The notes below the pieces were generated by a model. That model saw nothing but the letters and a program-made list of their open reading frames with translations. It was not told where the DNA came from and did not search any database. A DNA stretch of 64,000 nt, taken from contig JAEYOQ010000061.1 of NCBI GenBank assembly GCA_023411555.1, positions 1-64,000 of the forward strand, written 5' to 3'. The DNA is from Bacillota bacterium (GTDB lineage Bacteria; Bacillota; Clostridia; Lachnospirales; Lachnospiraceae). The translations under genes were made by a program, and so were the position numbers. Below, piece after piece: positions 9,155 through 18,638 of the stretch (position 1 is its first letter; each line of letters starts with the position of its first letter).

Positions 9155-10036
9155 GTGAGGAAATACAGACTGTATGTATTTTGTAAGTATGCCAAGTATG
9201 TAGGAGTTGTAGGACTGGTTCTGGCTTTTTTCACTCATGTGAAGGCCTTTAACTGGCTATGCTTGCTGGGATTATTAGTATTTGTGGAAGTTGCTTTGGA
9301 ATTTTCTGTCTTTAAGTGTTCGTTTTTACAGATACTTGGTATCATTAAAGTAAATAAAAAATATGGGAACCATGCACCTGATGTTGATACCTATACAAGC
9401 AAGACACGATTTACATTACCTTTTGAAGGCTCATGGACAATTGTAAATGGCTGCTTTACAAAGGAATTTTCCCATTCTTGGGATATTCCAACACAACGCT
9501 ACGCTTATGATTTCCTCCTGATGGATGAAGGCGGCCAATCATACACAGGTGACCCTAAAGATGTAAAAAGCTATTATTGCTATGATAAGGCGATTCTCTC
9601 TCCAGCTGATGGTGTAGTCGTAGAGATAGCAAATGAATCGGATGACAGTCTAATCCTAGGAAATGGCAAATTTTTCAGTCGGGCAAAGCATATAGCCGGC
9701 AATTATATTATCATTAAGCATAATGAAGATGAGTACAGTACCCTGGCCCACCTAAAAAAAGATAGTATGGTTGTAAAGGTTGGCGATAAGGTTATGGGAG
9801 GTCAAAAAATTGCTACCTGTGGGAATACAGGAAACTCATCGGAACCACATTTGCATTTTCAAGTACAGGATGGGGCTGATTTTTATGCCAGTGCAGGGCT
9901 TCCTGTCAGGTTCGCTAGTATTAAGCTTAATAGACAGCCGAATTATAATAAAATGGATCCACGACCTTATATGGAGATAGAAAAGATACCGGAGGGATTG
10001 ATTACAAGAGGCTACTGTGCTTCAAATAATAACTAA
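9155..10036 (+). CDS. Membrane-anchored M23 family metallopeptidase
   Basis: Two hydrophobic segments lie in the first 60 residues, followed by a LytM/M23 peptidase domain. It shows SHSWDIPTQRYAYDF (first zinc-ligand region), LSPADGVV, a GNYIIIKH strand, and the C-terminal PHLHFQ motif. M23 enzymes cleave peptidoglycan cross-links or stem peptides. The GTG at 9155 is chosen because GGAGG lies eight bases before it; the ATG at 9140 has no ribosome-binding site and itself overlaps that motif. No partner gene is evident. Confidence 0.8.
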   Translation: MRKYRLYVFCKYAKYVGVVGLVLAFFTHVKAFNWLCLLGLLVFVEVALEFSVFKCSFLQILGIIKVNKKYGNHAPDVDTYTSKTRFTLPFEGSWTIVNGCFTKEFSHSWDIPTQRYAYDFLLMDEGGQSYTGDPKDVKSYYCYDKAILSPADGVVVEIANESDDSLILGNGKFFSRAKHIAGNYIIIKHNEDEYSTLAHLKKDSMVVKVGDKVMGGQKIATCGNTGNSSEPHLHFQVQDGADFYASAGLPVRFASIKLNRQPNYNKMDPRPYMEIEKIPEGLITRGYCASNNN

Positions 10037-10176
10037 TAAGTATGACAATGAAGCATGTTCTGCTTAATGCTTAACGTTTATACATAAAGTTACCTTGACT
10101 ATTGTAATTTATCGATTATACTGATTTAGAAGATAAAATACTTGTAGAGATAATACAACAATAGTTAGGAGAACAT

Positions 10177-11559
10177 ATGCAATTTGCAGAATTAAGGGTT
10201 ATACCGCCAATTTTAAAGGCTTTAGAAAGAGAAAATTACGAAATTCCGACACCGATTCAGGAAAAAGCGATTCCTTTTATTTTGGACGGTAGAGATCTGC
10301 TGGGGTGCGCTCAGACTGGTACTGGAAAAACAGCAGCATTTGCTATACCAACCCTGCAGCTACTTAGTGAAGAAAGACAAAGTCACCCTACCGAACAGAA
10401 TATAAAGGCTCTTATAGTTACTCCCACTAGGGAGCTTGCCCTACAGATCTATGAAAGCTTTTGCACCTATGGGAAATATACGAAATTGAAATACTGTGTC
10501 GTCTTTGGCGGTGTATCTCAGAAGCCGCAGGAAGAGAAATTACAGCAGGGCGTGGATATTCTGGTAGCAACACCGGGTAGGTTGAATGATTTAATTGGAC
10601 AAGGAAATGTTGATATAAAAAATATAAAGATTCTTATTTTAGATGAAGCAGACCGTATGCTTGACATGGGATTCATTAACGATGTGAAGAAGATTATTGC
10701 AAGAACGCCGAGTAGTAGGCAAACTCTTCTTTTCTCGGCCACTATGCCGGCTGATATAGCAGCATTATCGAATACTATACTGAAGCGGCCCGCGAAGGTA
10801 GAGATAACGCCGGTATCTTCAACCGTAGATACCATTCAGCAGTATCTGTATTATGTTGATAAGCCTAATAAAAAGGATTTATTGCTGCATATCCTAAAAG
10901 ACAAGGAGATTAAATCAGCGCTGGTATTTACCAGAACGAAACACGGTGCAGATCGTATCGTTAAGCAGTTATCTAAGGAAAAGGTTACGGTTCAGGCTAT
11001 TCATGGAGGCAAATCCCAGGGAGCCCGTCAGAATGCTTTAAGTAACTTTAAGAGCAAGAAGCTTCGTATTTTAGTCGCTACCGACATTGCAGCCCGCGGT
11101 ATTGATATCGATGAGCTGTCTCATGTGATTAATTATGATTTACCGGATGTTCCCGAGACCTATGTGCATCGTATTGGACGTACCGGTAGAGCAGGACTTG
11201 ATGGAGTAGCCATTTCCTTCTGTGATTATGATGAGAAACCTTTGCTGGCCGATATAGAACAGCTAATCGGAAAAAGGCTTAAGGAGGTAGAGGAGCATCC
11301 CTATCCTTTAAGGAATGAATTCCCTGCAATTAAGAACACACAGCCGAGGAGAGAGCCGGTTAGAGCTGCAGCGAAGCAGACTATACCACATAAGACTGCA
11401 GACAACTCTGGCATTGTAGTGCAGAAGGATAAAAATAAAAACCGCAATCAGCGAACAGAAGCTGTCTCATCTAAGAAAAAATATAGAATGACAGCGGATG
11501 GAACGCTAAAAGAGAAAAGAAGTAAGTTTACTAATTGGAACCATAAAAAATCAAAATAA
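10177..11559 (+). CDS. DEAD-box ATP-dependent RNA helicase, RhlE-like
   Basis: This 460-residue protein carries a full DEAD-box core. It has the Q motif (PTPIQEKAIP), Walker A AQTGTGKT (45-52), PTRELA, DEAD (156-159), SAT, and HRIGRTGRAG. A basic, low-complexity tail of about 85 residues rich in Lys and Arg follows, typical of RNA-binding tails in RhlE/CshA helicases. It probably remodels RNA in ribosome assembly or mRNA decay. The start follows TTAGGAGAACAT. It appears monocistronic. Confidence 0.92.
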   Translation: MQFAELRVIPPILKALERENYEIPTPIQEKAIPFILDGRDLLGCAQTGTGKTAAFAIPTLQLLSEERQSHPTEQNIKALIVTPTRELALQIYESFCTYGKYTKLKYCVVFGGVSQKPQEEKLQQGVDILVATPGRLNDLIGQGNVDIKNIKILILDEADRMLDMGFINDVKKIIARTPSSRQTLLFSATMPADIAALSNTILKRPAKVEITPVSSTVDTIQQYLYYVDKPNKKDLLLHILKDKEIKSALVFTRTKHGADRIVKQLSKEKVTVQAIHGGKSQGARQNALSNFKSKKLRILVATDIAARGIDIDELSHVINYDLPDVPETYVHRIGRTGRAGLDGVAISFCDYDEKPLLADIEQLIGKRLKEVEEHPYPLRNEFPAIKNTQPRREPVRAAAKQTIPHKTADNSGIVVQKDKNKNRNQRTEAVSSKKKYRMTADGTLKEKRSKFTNWNHKKSK

Positions 11560-11691
11560 ATCGTTTGCTTACGCCATTGGATATCAGAGCATTCTAACCA
11601 GTTTTTGGAGCGGTTGAAGTATGTAATTGATTTACATGTGTACAAAGATTTGCTATAGTATTCTTATCTTAGGAATAATTGGAGGTCTATC

Positions 11692-12231
11692 ATGAGTTCT
11701 GCACTGGTTCTAATTGATATTCAAAACATTTATTTTACCGAAGGAAGATATAAATTAAGCAATCCCGAGCAAGCAGCAGAGAATGCAGCCAGACTTTTAC
11801 TACATTTCAGACAGAATAACCTGCCGGTAATCCATGTTAAGCATCTGTTTGATACTACAGGGTATCAGGAAACGGTTGATGATCTAAGAGCCTTTTATCA
11901 TAGTGTTTCTCCGATGCCGAATGAAATAGTGATTGAGAAGAACTATCCCAGTTCTTTTCTTGGGACTAGGCTGCTGGAGGTATTGAAAACGGATGGCATA
12001 CAGGAGCTTGTGATTGCAGGTATGATGTCACATATGTGTATTGATACTACGGTGCGGGCAGCACAGGATTATGGATATCGGGTAACCTTGATCGAAGATG
12101 CTTGTGCAACCAAGTCCTTAGTATATCAGGATGAAATAATATCGGCGGATTTGGTTCATAAAGTGTTTATGGCATCCTTGCAGCCTGTATTTGCCAAGGT
12201 AATTACTACTGATACATATGTAAGGATGTAA
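11692..12231 (+). CDS. Isochorismatase-family cysteine hydrolase
   Basis: At 179 residues it has the isochorismatase-like fold. The catalytic triad candidates are Asp9 (LIDIQN), Lys83 (EKNYPSSF) and Cys116 (MMSHMCIDTTVRAA). The Cys indicates an amidohydrolase of the nicotinamidase or N-carbamoyl type rather than true isochorismatase. Substrate cannot be assigned. The ATG follows ATTGGAGGTCTATC. A strong hairpin ends the transcript. Confidence 0.85.
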   Translation: MSSALVLIDIQNIYFTEGRYKLSNPEQAAENAARLLLHFRQNNLPVIHVKHLFDTTGYQETVDDLRAFYHSVSPMPNEIVIEKNYPSSFLGTRLLEVLKTDGIQELVIAGMMSHMCIDTTVRAAQDYGYRVTLIEDACATKSLVYQDEIISADLVHKVFMASLQPVFAKVITTDTYVRM

Positions 12232-12258
12232 TAGAGAATTAGTCGTCAAATTCCTTAA

Positions 12259-12320
12259 TAAGAGCAACAGCATCCCAATCTGTTTGTCTAACAGTGTATT
12301 CTGGGATGCTGTTGCTCTTA
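12259..12320. terminator. Hairpin between convergent genes
   Basis: A perfect 19-bp stem (12259-12277 with 12302-12320) and 24-nt loop sit between the hydrolase gene and the converging flavodiiron gene. T tracts are weak on both sides, so it may act as a bidirectional terminator or mRNA 3'-end stabiliser. Confidence 0.7.
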
Positions 12321-12366
12321 TATTATATCAATTATTTATCGTGAAAACTTTTTAAGAATTATTATA

Positions 12367-13569
12367 TTATTTTTGAAGGGATTCATAGATGGCATCTGCT
12401 AACTCATCTAATTCAGATTCTTTATCTGCTTTTATCGTTGAGCGGATATCAAGGGGGGTTCCGACGATCTCCATATTATTCATTGCTTCAATCTGTTCCT
12501 TCATGGATTTCATAGCTGCACTTGCCCAGGAATGATTTCCTATGATGGATACCTTACGATTTTTCAGTCCAAGTACGGCAAGGTCCTTAAGCAGAGCATC
12601 CATACCAAAATACAAATGCATATTATAGGTAGGGGATGCGATTACCATGTTGCTGTATTTCCAAAGATCGGAGATGATATAGGATGGATGGGTTTTTGAT
12701 ACATCATACATCTTCATATCACGAACACCACGAATTGCTAGTTTATTGGCCAAGACATTCATGACATTCTCGGTGTTGCCATACATAGAAGCGTAGACCA
12801 GAACAACACCCTTTTTCTCCGGCTCGTAACGGCTCCATTTATCATATTTATCAAGGATGTAAGCAATATCCTCCTTTCGCCAGATAAGGCCGTGAAGAGC
12901 ACAAATCATATTAATCGGTATGCCGTCCAGCTTTTTAAATAAGGCCTGAACCTGCTGACCATAGCGTCCAACTATGTTTGCATAATAGCGTCTGGCTTCA
13001 TCGATATCCTTTTCATCTAGTTCATCGACAAAGAGGTTACCTGCGTCTGCACCGAAGGAGCCAAAGGCATCCGCAGAGAACAGTATTCCCTGGCTGACCT
13101 CATAGGTCGCCATGACTTCGGGCCAATGTACCATAGGAGCCATATAGAAACGAAGAGTATTCGTTCCCAGAGACAGCTCATCGCCCTCTTTGATCTCCTG
13201 GTAATTTGACTTAAGATCCATATCATAGAATTGCTCAATGAACTGGAAGGTCTTTTTGTTACCGATAATCTTTACATTGGGATATCTGCGGGCAATTTCT
13301 TCAATATTGGCGCAATGATCCGGCTCCATATGATTAATAATTAGATAGTCAAGATCACGACCTCCGAGGACATGGGTTACATTGTCTACATAAAGATCAC
13401 TGATAGAGCGATCGACGGTATCAATTAATGCTGTTTTTTCGTCCATAATTAAATAGGAATTATATGCAACACCGTTTGGAAGGGGGAACATATTCTCAAA
13501 CAGAGCTAAACGTCTGTCACTGCCTCCGACCCAAAACACTTTTGGTGCTATTTCCTGTACACAATACAT
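12367..13569 (-). CDS. FprA-family A-type flavodiiron protein
   Basis: This 400-residue protein has an N-terminal metallo-beta-lactamase-like diiron domain and a C-terminal flavodoxin domain. Diiron ligands are visible as His80, Glu82, Asp84 and His85 (NHMEPDHC), then the HWPE histidine, the SADAFG aspartate and the LHGLIW histidine. The FMN-binding loop reads YASMYGNTENV. Such proteins reduce O2 or NO to harmless products and protect anaerobes. Length is typical for class A. The ATG follows TAGGAGGTTTAAATT. Confidence 0.93.
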   Translation of the reverse strand: MYCVQEIAPKVFWVGGSDRRLALFENMFPLPNGVAYNSYLIMDEKTALIDTVDRSISDLYVDNVTHVLGGRDLDYLIINHMEPDHCANIEEIARRYPNVKIIGNKKTFQFIEQFYDMDLKSNYQEIKEGDELSLGTNTLRFYMAPMVHWPEVMATYEVSQGILFSADAFGSFGADAGNLFVDELDEKDIDEARRYYANIVGRYGQQVQALFKKLDGIPINMICALHGLIWRKEDIAYILDKYDKWSRYEPEKKGVVLVYASMYGNTENVMNVLANKLAIRGVRDMKMYDVSKTHPSYIISDLWKYSNMVIASPTYNMHLYFGMDALLKDLAVLGLKNRKVSIIGNHSWASAAMKSMKEQIEAMNNMEIVGTPLDIRSTIKADKESELDELADAIYESLQK

Positions 13570-13965
13570 AATTTAAACCTCCTAAAAATATAAAGTACAT
13601 TATTATACCATAAGCGTTAAAAGCTTATGCATGACACCATAAAAACTACATTGTTCTTATTGTACTACATAATTATACATGAAAACAAGTACCTAATGTG
13701 AAGAAAGAGCATCTTTGATTCAGATGATTATGCCATACAAAGTAGATGGATATTCCGTAGTTTATTAATATCATTAATGGGAATTTATAGCAACAATAGG
13801 ATAATGGTAGGATATTATGATATATCTTGTTGATTAATAGGAGAAAATATAATAGAATAGGAGAGAGGATATATATTAACTAAGGTGCTGATCAATTTAC
13901 CTAAACCAGTAACTGGAGTTTATAATTATAATAAGCTGCTCAGATGCAGCATAAAAGGTGATGAA
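13570..13965. other. Divergent promoter region
   Basis: This gap separates the minus-strand flavodiiron gene from the plus-strand transglycosylase and must hold both promoters. A short hairpin ATAAGC/GCTTAT lies near 13610. The sequence is very AT-rich. An in-frame GTG at 13885 was judged not to be the transglycosylase start. Confidence 0.4.
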
Positions 13966-14775
13966 ATGGCTGAAATAAATGTAATAAATAAGGTTGATGC
14001 AACAAATACCCAAAGTATAAATACACTGAAAAAAATCAATGATAATAATCATTTTTCATCCTTGCTCGGTGAGACAAAAACCTTAGACGAAATATTTGAC
14101 AAGGCAGCAAAGAAGAATAATGTGTCCGTCGAGCTTCTGAAAGCAATCGGCAAGGCAGAATCTAATTTTGACCCGAAGGCAGTATCACGCTGCGGTGCAC
14201 AGGGCGTAATGCAATTAATGCCTGCAACAGCAAAGTCCTTAGGAGTCACCGACTCCTTTGATGCGGAACAGAACATAATGGGTGGAGCAAAGTATATTTC
14301 CGACCTGCTGAAAAAATATAATGGGGACACAAAGCTTGCATTGGCTGCTTATAATGCCGGAAGTGGTAATGTTAAGAAGTATGGAGGAATACCTCCCTTC
14401 AAAGAGACTCAGAATTATGTGAAGAAGGTCATGAATTATATGAATCAGGATTTGAACACAGGCGGCGCATATGTTAACGTCAACGCTGCAGATGGTTCGA
14501 ATAATCAGGCTAGGGAGATTGCTGCACCAGCTCCGGTTCAGGATAATTATGCTTTTCTTATAGCAAATAGTGTCAGTGATTCGGATAGCCTTTTGGAAAG
14601 TTTGGATGCTATATTTTCCTATGAGGATTATCTGAAGTTCTTGAATTTACTTATAGAGGAAGAGGAGGAGCAGAAGGATAAGCCGGTGGAAGAGGACAAG
14701 CTTAAGTATACTCCCCAGGATATTACCTATAATGTTCCCGTAATGAATCTTCTAAAGGATCAGAAGCTTATCTGA
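13966..14775 (+). CDS. Lytic transglycosylase (SLT domain)
   Basis: From ATG 13966 (ribosome-binding site AAAGGTGATGAA) the protein has 269 residues. The Slt/lysozyme-like domain spans about 40-160, with catalytic Glu65 in GKAESNFDP. It continues with GAQGVMQLMPATAKSLG and ALAAYNAGSGNVKKYGG. It cleaves peptidoglycan glycan strands. The C-terminal 100 residues are acidic and poorly conserved. No signal peptide is evident, so export or phage-like or flagellar use is unknown. An upstream start at 13885 adds 27 residues without a convincing ribosome-binding site. Confidence 0.88.
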   Translation: MAEINVINKVDATNTQSINTLKKINDNNHFSSLLGETKTLDEIFDKAAKKNNVSVELLKAIGKAESNFDPKAVSRCGAQGVMQLMPATAKSLGVTDSFDAEQNIMGGAKYISDLLKKYNGDTKLALAAYNAGSGNVKKYGGIPPFKETQNYVKKVMNYMNQDLNTGGAYVNVNAADGSNNQAREIAAPAPVQDNYAFLIANSVSDSDSLLESLDAIFSYEDYLKFLNLLIEEEEEQKDKPVEEDKLKYTPQDITYNVPVMNLLKDQKLI

Positions 14776-14821
14776 TGTTAGCATACATAGGATTTATACT
14801 TCCTATGTTGGAGGTATCTAT

Positions 14822-15280
14822 TTGAGACAAGAATTTGAGGCAGTAATTAAAAAGGTAGAAGGCATTAATGGAGCATATATAGAGCCGCCTTTTGATGTGG
14901 AAAAAGTATTTGGAGCAAAACGAGTGAAGGTCTTAGCGACTTTTGATGGGGTTCAGTATCGTGGTTCTCTTGTACGAATGGGTGGCTGTTACATGTTAGG
15001 CATGACTCAGGCTCTTCGAAAACAAATCGGCAAGGAGCCGGGAGACCTCGTGAGGGTCATCATTGAAAAGGATGAAGAAGAGAGAGTGGTGGAGGCACCA
15101 GCTGACTTTATGGAAGTCCTAATTAAGAACGAGTCAGCCTTCGCTACTTATGAAAAGCTATCATTTACTGCGAAAAGGAAATACGTACTCTGGATTACAG
15201 AGGCTAAGAAGGAAGAGACAAGAAAGGCTCGGATTGAGAACTCAATTGAAAAGCTTTCAGCAGGAAAAAAATTAATATAA
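14822..15280 (+). CDS. YdeI/OmpD-associated family protein with DUF1905-like domain
   Basis: This 152-residue protein begins with a small beta-rich domain of DUF1905 type (VKVLATFDGVQYRGSL, MLGMTQALRKQIG). It ends in a YdeI/OmpD-associated helical tail (FTAKRKYVLWITEAKKEETRKAR). Function is unknown. The TTG start at 14822 is supported by GGAGG seven bases upstream, only 46 bp after the transglycosylase stop, so cotranscription is possible. A terminator follows. Confidence 0.75.
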   Translation: MRQEFEAVIKKVEGINGAYIEPPFDVEKVFGAKRVKVLATFDGVQYRGSLVRMGGCYMLGMTQALRKQIGKEPGDLVRVIIEKDEEERVVEAPADFMEVLIKNESAFATYEKLSFTAKRKYVLWITEAKKEETRKARIENSIEKLSAGKKLI

Positions 15281-15287
15281 TTACCAA

Positions 15288-15334
15288 AAAGAGGCTGCCG
15301 CAAAATTCCTAGTTAGACAGCCTCTTTGGTTTTT
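15288..15334 (+). terminator. Rho-independent terminator
   Basis: AAAGAGGCTG (15288-15297) pairs perfectly with CAGCCTCTTT (15318-15327), followed by a T run to 15334. Confidence 0.8.
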
Positions 15335-15507
15335 GTCTTCAAAGAAGATTAAAATAAGATTAAAAATCTGCGGTTATTATAGCATTTTATTGCAAATGAG
15401 ATAAAATAAAGGTTATACCATTAAAGGGTTTACAGACGGAATGGACTACATAATGCTACAAAGAGTTGATTGAAATTGTTAATTTTGATAAATATTGGGG
15501 GTAGCTA

Positions 15508-15981
15508 ATGAAAATTGGATTATTTGTACATTCGTATTCCGGTAATACATTATCAGTTGCTGAACAGTTAGCACAAAAGCTTCAAAGGGATGGGCATACT
15601 GTTGAATTAAAAAAGCTCGAGCCGGTAGGTGGAGAGGATAAGAACGAGATTGATATTAACCGTATCCAGTTCCAGCCGGAACCGGATATCAGTGGTTATG
15701 ATTTTGTGATCTTAGGTGCTCCCGTAAGGGGATTTTCCATATCTCCAGTATTAGCTGCTTATTTGAGTAAGGTTTCGTCTCTGAAAGGACAGAAGATAGA
15801 TCTTTTCGTTACTCAGGCATTTCCTTTTAGCTGGATGGGTGGAAATAATGCAATTAAGCAGATGAAAAACACCTGTTTAAGGATGGGTGCTGATGTAGGG
15901 AACACAGCAATAGTTAACTGGAGAAGTAAGCGGAAAGAGGCACAGATAAAAGATATTCTAGATAGTTTGGGTAAAAAATAA
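15508..15981 (+). CDS. Flavodoxin family protein
   Basis: This 157-residue protein starts with a flavodoxin-type FMN phosphate-binding loop (HSYSGNTLSVAE, residues 8-19). It then has FVILGAPVRGFSISP and a Trp-Met-Gly segment typical of flavodoxin/NAD(P)H oxidoreductase-like small flavoproteins. It is probably a cytosolic electron carrier or quinone reductase. The ATG follows TGGGGGTAGCTA. It stands alone between two terminators. Confidence 0.8.
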   Translation: MKIGLFVHSYSGNTLSVAEQLAQKLQRDGHTVELKKLEPVGGEDKNEIDINRIQFQPEPDISGYDFVILGAPVRGFSISPVLAAYLSKVSSLKGQKIDLFVTQAFPFSWMGGNNAIKQMKNTCLRMGADVGNTAIVNWRSKRKEAQIKDILDSLGKK

Positions 15982-15991
15982 TGTTTCAAAT

Positions 15992-16035
15992 GAGCCGGAA
16001 GGGTTGCATTCCTTGTAACCATCCGGTTCTTTTTT
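15992..16035 (+). terminator. Rho-independent terminator
   Basis: GAGCCGGA (15992-15999) pairs with TCCGGTTC (16022-16029) with one G-T pair, inner arms also pair, and seven T follow. Confidence 0.85.
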
Positions 16036-16150
16036 GTTACTGTTCCTAGCTATCTAGAAATGATGATAGGATAATACCTTGTTCTCATTATTTTACAATT
16101 AGATTGAAAATAATTATTGAAAGAGCTACAATAGAAGAAAATAGATAATT

Positions 16151-16180
16151 GGCATGTATTGGATAGACAAGCTACATGCC
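16151..16180. repeat. Inverted repeat upstream of aldehyde dehydrogenase
   Basis: GGCATGTA (16151-16158) and TACATGCC (16173-16180) form a perfect 8-bp inverted repeat 40 bp before the aldehyde dehydrogenase start. It could be an operator or leader hairpin. Confidence 0.35.
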
Positions 16181-16220
16181 AGTCATTTTATTATCTTGAT
16201 TACCGACAGGAGGAATACTA

Positions 16221-17588
16221 ATGAAGGATATAGCATCAACATTAGAGTTGCATAGGCGATATTTTGCCTCAGGCAAGACAAAAAGTATCAGTCATAGATT
16301 AGAGTATTTAAAAAGACTCGAGCATGGAATTCAAATGCATGAAAAGGAAATAATGGAGGCACTTAAAAAGGACTTAAATAAGGCGCCTTTTGAGACATAT
16401 GCAACCGAAATAGGGATTGTGTTGGAGGAAATACGTTTCTTAAGTAAGCATCTGAGAGGATGGGCCAGACCACGCCAGGTAAGGACGCCGATTACTAATT
16501 TTCCTGCTGTGAGTAGGATATATTCTGAGCCTTATGGTGTTGTTCTAATCATGTCTCCTTGGAACTACCCATTTCAATTAGCGATCGCCCCCTTGGCAGG
16601 CGCAATCGCAGCGGGAAATTGTGCAGTTGTTAAGCCCTCGAACTATTCGCCCAATACCTCTGCTGTAATCGAATTAATACTATCAGAGGTATTTCCCAAG
16701 AAATATGTGTCAGTGATACAGGGAGGGAGAGAAGCGAACCAGTCATTACTAGAGCATAAGTTTGACTATATATTCTTTACCGGCAGTGTGGCGGTAGGAA
16801 AAATCGTCATGAAGGCTGCCTCAGAGCATCTGACACCGGTAACCTTAGAGCTAGGAGGTAAAAGTCCCTGTATTGTGGATGAAACAGCTAATCTGGAATT
16901 AGCAGCAAGACGGATCGTATGGGGTAAATTCCTTAATTCCGGTCAGACCTGTGTAGCACCGGATTATCTTCTTGTACATCATAGTGTAAAAGCAGAGCTA
17001 CTTAAGCGTATGAAAAAGTACATTAGACAATTCTACGGGGAAGATGCTTGCTTTAATGAGAGCTTCCCTAAGATCATCAATGAGCAACACTATGATCGAC
17101 TCTTGGGCTTAATCAAAAATGAAAGTATCTTTATTGGAGGTTCTTCTTCCCGAGAGAGGAATCAAATCTCACCAACCATACTTGATCATATAAGCTGGAA
17201 GAGTCCGGTTATGGCTGAAGAAATCTTCGGTCCAGTCCTGCCGGTATTGGAGTTTAAGGATTTAAACGAAGTTATTACGATGGTGAACAAGCGACCTAAG
17301 CCTCTGGCACTTTATTATTTTACCACTAAGAAGGAAAATGAAAGAAAGATCATCAACAGCATTTCCTATGGTGGCGGTTGCATTAATGATGTAGTCATGC
17401 ATCTTGCAACCTCTCATATGCCCTTCGGAGGTGTAGGGGATAGTGGTATGGGCAGGTATCATGGAAAGGCCAGCTTTGACACCTTTTCTCATAAGAAAAG
17501 TGTCTTAAAGAAAGCAAACTGGCTTGATGTACCGCTGAGATATCCTCCTTATAAGGATCATATAAAGCTTTTAAAGAAGCTGTTATAG
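16221..17588 (+). CDS. Aldehyde dehydrogenase, class 3 type
   Basis: This 455-residue NAD(P)-dependent aldehyde dehydrogenase has the shorter class 3-like architecture. The catalytic Cys244 lies in NSGQTCVAPDY and the general base Glu210 in LELGGKSP. MSPWNYPFQL and FFTGSVAVGK line the cofactor site, and EEIFGPVLPV and MPFGGVGDSGMGRYHG complete the signature. The C-terminal tail (PLRYPPYKD) is typical of membrane-associated fatty aldehyde dehydrogenases. It oxidises aldehydes to acids; substrate unknown. The ATG follows ACAGGAGG. Confidence 0.93.
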   Translation: MKDIASTLELHRRYFASGKTKSISHRLEYLKRLEHGIQMHEKEIMEALKKDLNKAPFETYATEIGIVLEEIRFLSKHLRGWARPRQVRTPITNFPAVSRIYSEPYGVVLIMSPWNYPFQLAIAPLAGAIAAGNCAVVKPSNYSPNTSAVIELILSEVFPKKYVSVIQGGREANQSLLEHKFDYIFFTGSVAVGKIVMKAASEHLTPVTLELGGKSPCIVDETANLELAARRIVWGKFLNSGQTCVAPDYLLVHHSVKAELLKRMKKYIRQFYGEDACFNESFPKIINEQHYDRLLGLIKNESIFIGGSSSRERNQISPTILDHISWKSPVMAEEIFGPVLPVLEFKDLNEVITMVNKRPKPLALYYFTTKKENERKIINSISYGGGCINDVVMHLATSHMPFGGVGDSGMGRYHGKASFDTFSHKKSVLKKANWLDVPLRYPPYKDHIKLLKKLL

Positions 17589-17626
17589 GAAATGTATCGC
17601 TTTTTAGTAGCAGAACGGAATGATTT

Positions 17627-17863
17627 ATGTATCGTAATAAAAGTGCACTATTATATCTGGGTGCAGGATTAGGAATGCTTGTAGTTCGCTTTGTTGGAGA
17701 TTGCGGACTTAAGGATCGAAAGGAAGCAAAGCTTACTAAGAAGGAACTGCCATATGTGATTGCAATGGTTGTACTGGATATCGCAGCACCAATTTTATTA
17801 ATGTTTGGTTTATTGTTCTCAGAGTCTGCCTTCGAAGCATTAGCAGTCAGGCCATCATCATAA
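17627..17863 (+). pseudogene. Fragment of an EamA/DMT-family transporter
   Basis: The 78-codon frame resembles only an internal stretch of EamA transporters, roughly transmembrane helices 2-4. It shows LLYLGAGLGM, LTKKELPYVIAM and VLDIAAPILLMFGL. Family members have about 290 residues and ten helices. The next expected conserved segment is absent, replaced by an unrelated 16-residue tail, and the first helix is also missing. It has no clear ribosome-binding site. It is most simply a deletion remnant between the dehydrogenase and the DUF5058 gene. Confidence 0.6.
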
Positions 17864-17902
17864 GGTGATGAAAGAACACAAAGATTGGAGGAAACAAACT
17901 AT

Positions 17903-18625
17903 ATGAAATTTGATCCAAACAGCAGCTTTCTCTATGTAATAGCGACTATCGTTATTCTATTTGTTATCGTGCAATCCTTTTTTTTCTTAGTTCGAGCTTA
18001 CCGAAGGGCTAAGAAAATCGGAATGGATATGAATCAGGTTCGCAGAACCATAGTGTCCACAGCCATATTTACCATAGCACCCGCCATATCGATTTTACTT
18101 GGTGTTATAACCTTATCTAAATTCCTTGGATTACCCTTGCCCTGGATACGACTCAGCGTAATCGGAGCAATAACCTATGAGCTGCCCGCTGCCACAACGA
18201 CGGCGAATGCTCTTCAGGTGTCCTTATCAGAAACAATAAAAGATCCCAAGGTGTATTCAGCAATCGCCTGGGTTATGACACTGGGTATTATGCCTAGTAT
18301 CATATTAGTTCCGATTTTGCTAAGAAAAATTCAAAAAGGACTTTTATCCATTAAATCTAAGGACAATAAGTGGGGGGACTTGTTTATTACTGCTATGTTC
18401 TTAGGTATGATATCTGCCTTTTTAGGTATGGTATTTGCTGATATCCGGAGTGGCTTTGCCGGATGGATTCCCTTCTTTGTTCTTATGTTTTCAGCTTTCC
18501 TTATGGCAATTTGTGGGTTGTTGATTAAGAAACTCAAGATGAAATGGCTTGAAAACTATGCCTTGCCCATTAGTATGCTTGGAGCAATGGCATTCGCTGT
18601 TATAATTACACCGCTGATAGGATAA
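17903..18625 (+). CDS. DUF5058 family membrane protein
   Basis: This 240-residue protein has about six hydrophobic segments. It matches DUF5058 in its opening ATIVILFVIVQSFFFL, the RAKKIGMD loop and LPLPWIRLSVIG with YELPAATT. Function is not established; a transporter subunit is plausible. ATG 17903 is preferred over the upstream TTG 17885 because GGAGG falls between them. It is 13 bp upstream of another membrane protein and then an M20 peptidase, suggesting one operon. Confidence 0.8.
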   Translation: MKFDPNSSFLYVIATIVILFVIVQSFFFLVRAYRRAKKIGMDMNQVRRTIVSTAIFTIAPAISILLGVITLSKFLGLPLPWIRLSVIGAITYELPAATTTANALQVSLSETIKDPKVYSAIAWVMTLGIMPSIILVPILLRKIQKGLLSIKSKDNKWGDLFITAMFLGMISAFLGMVFADIRSGFAGWIPFFVLMFSAFLMAICGLLIKKLKMKWLENYALPISMLGAMAFAVIITPLIG

Positions 18626-18638
18626 GGAGGAGAAGGAC

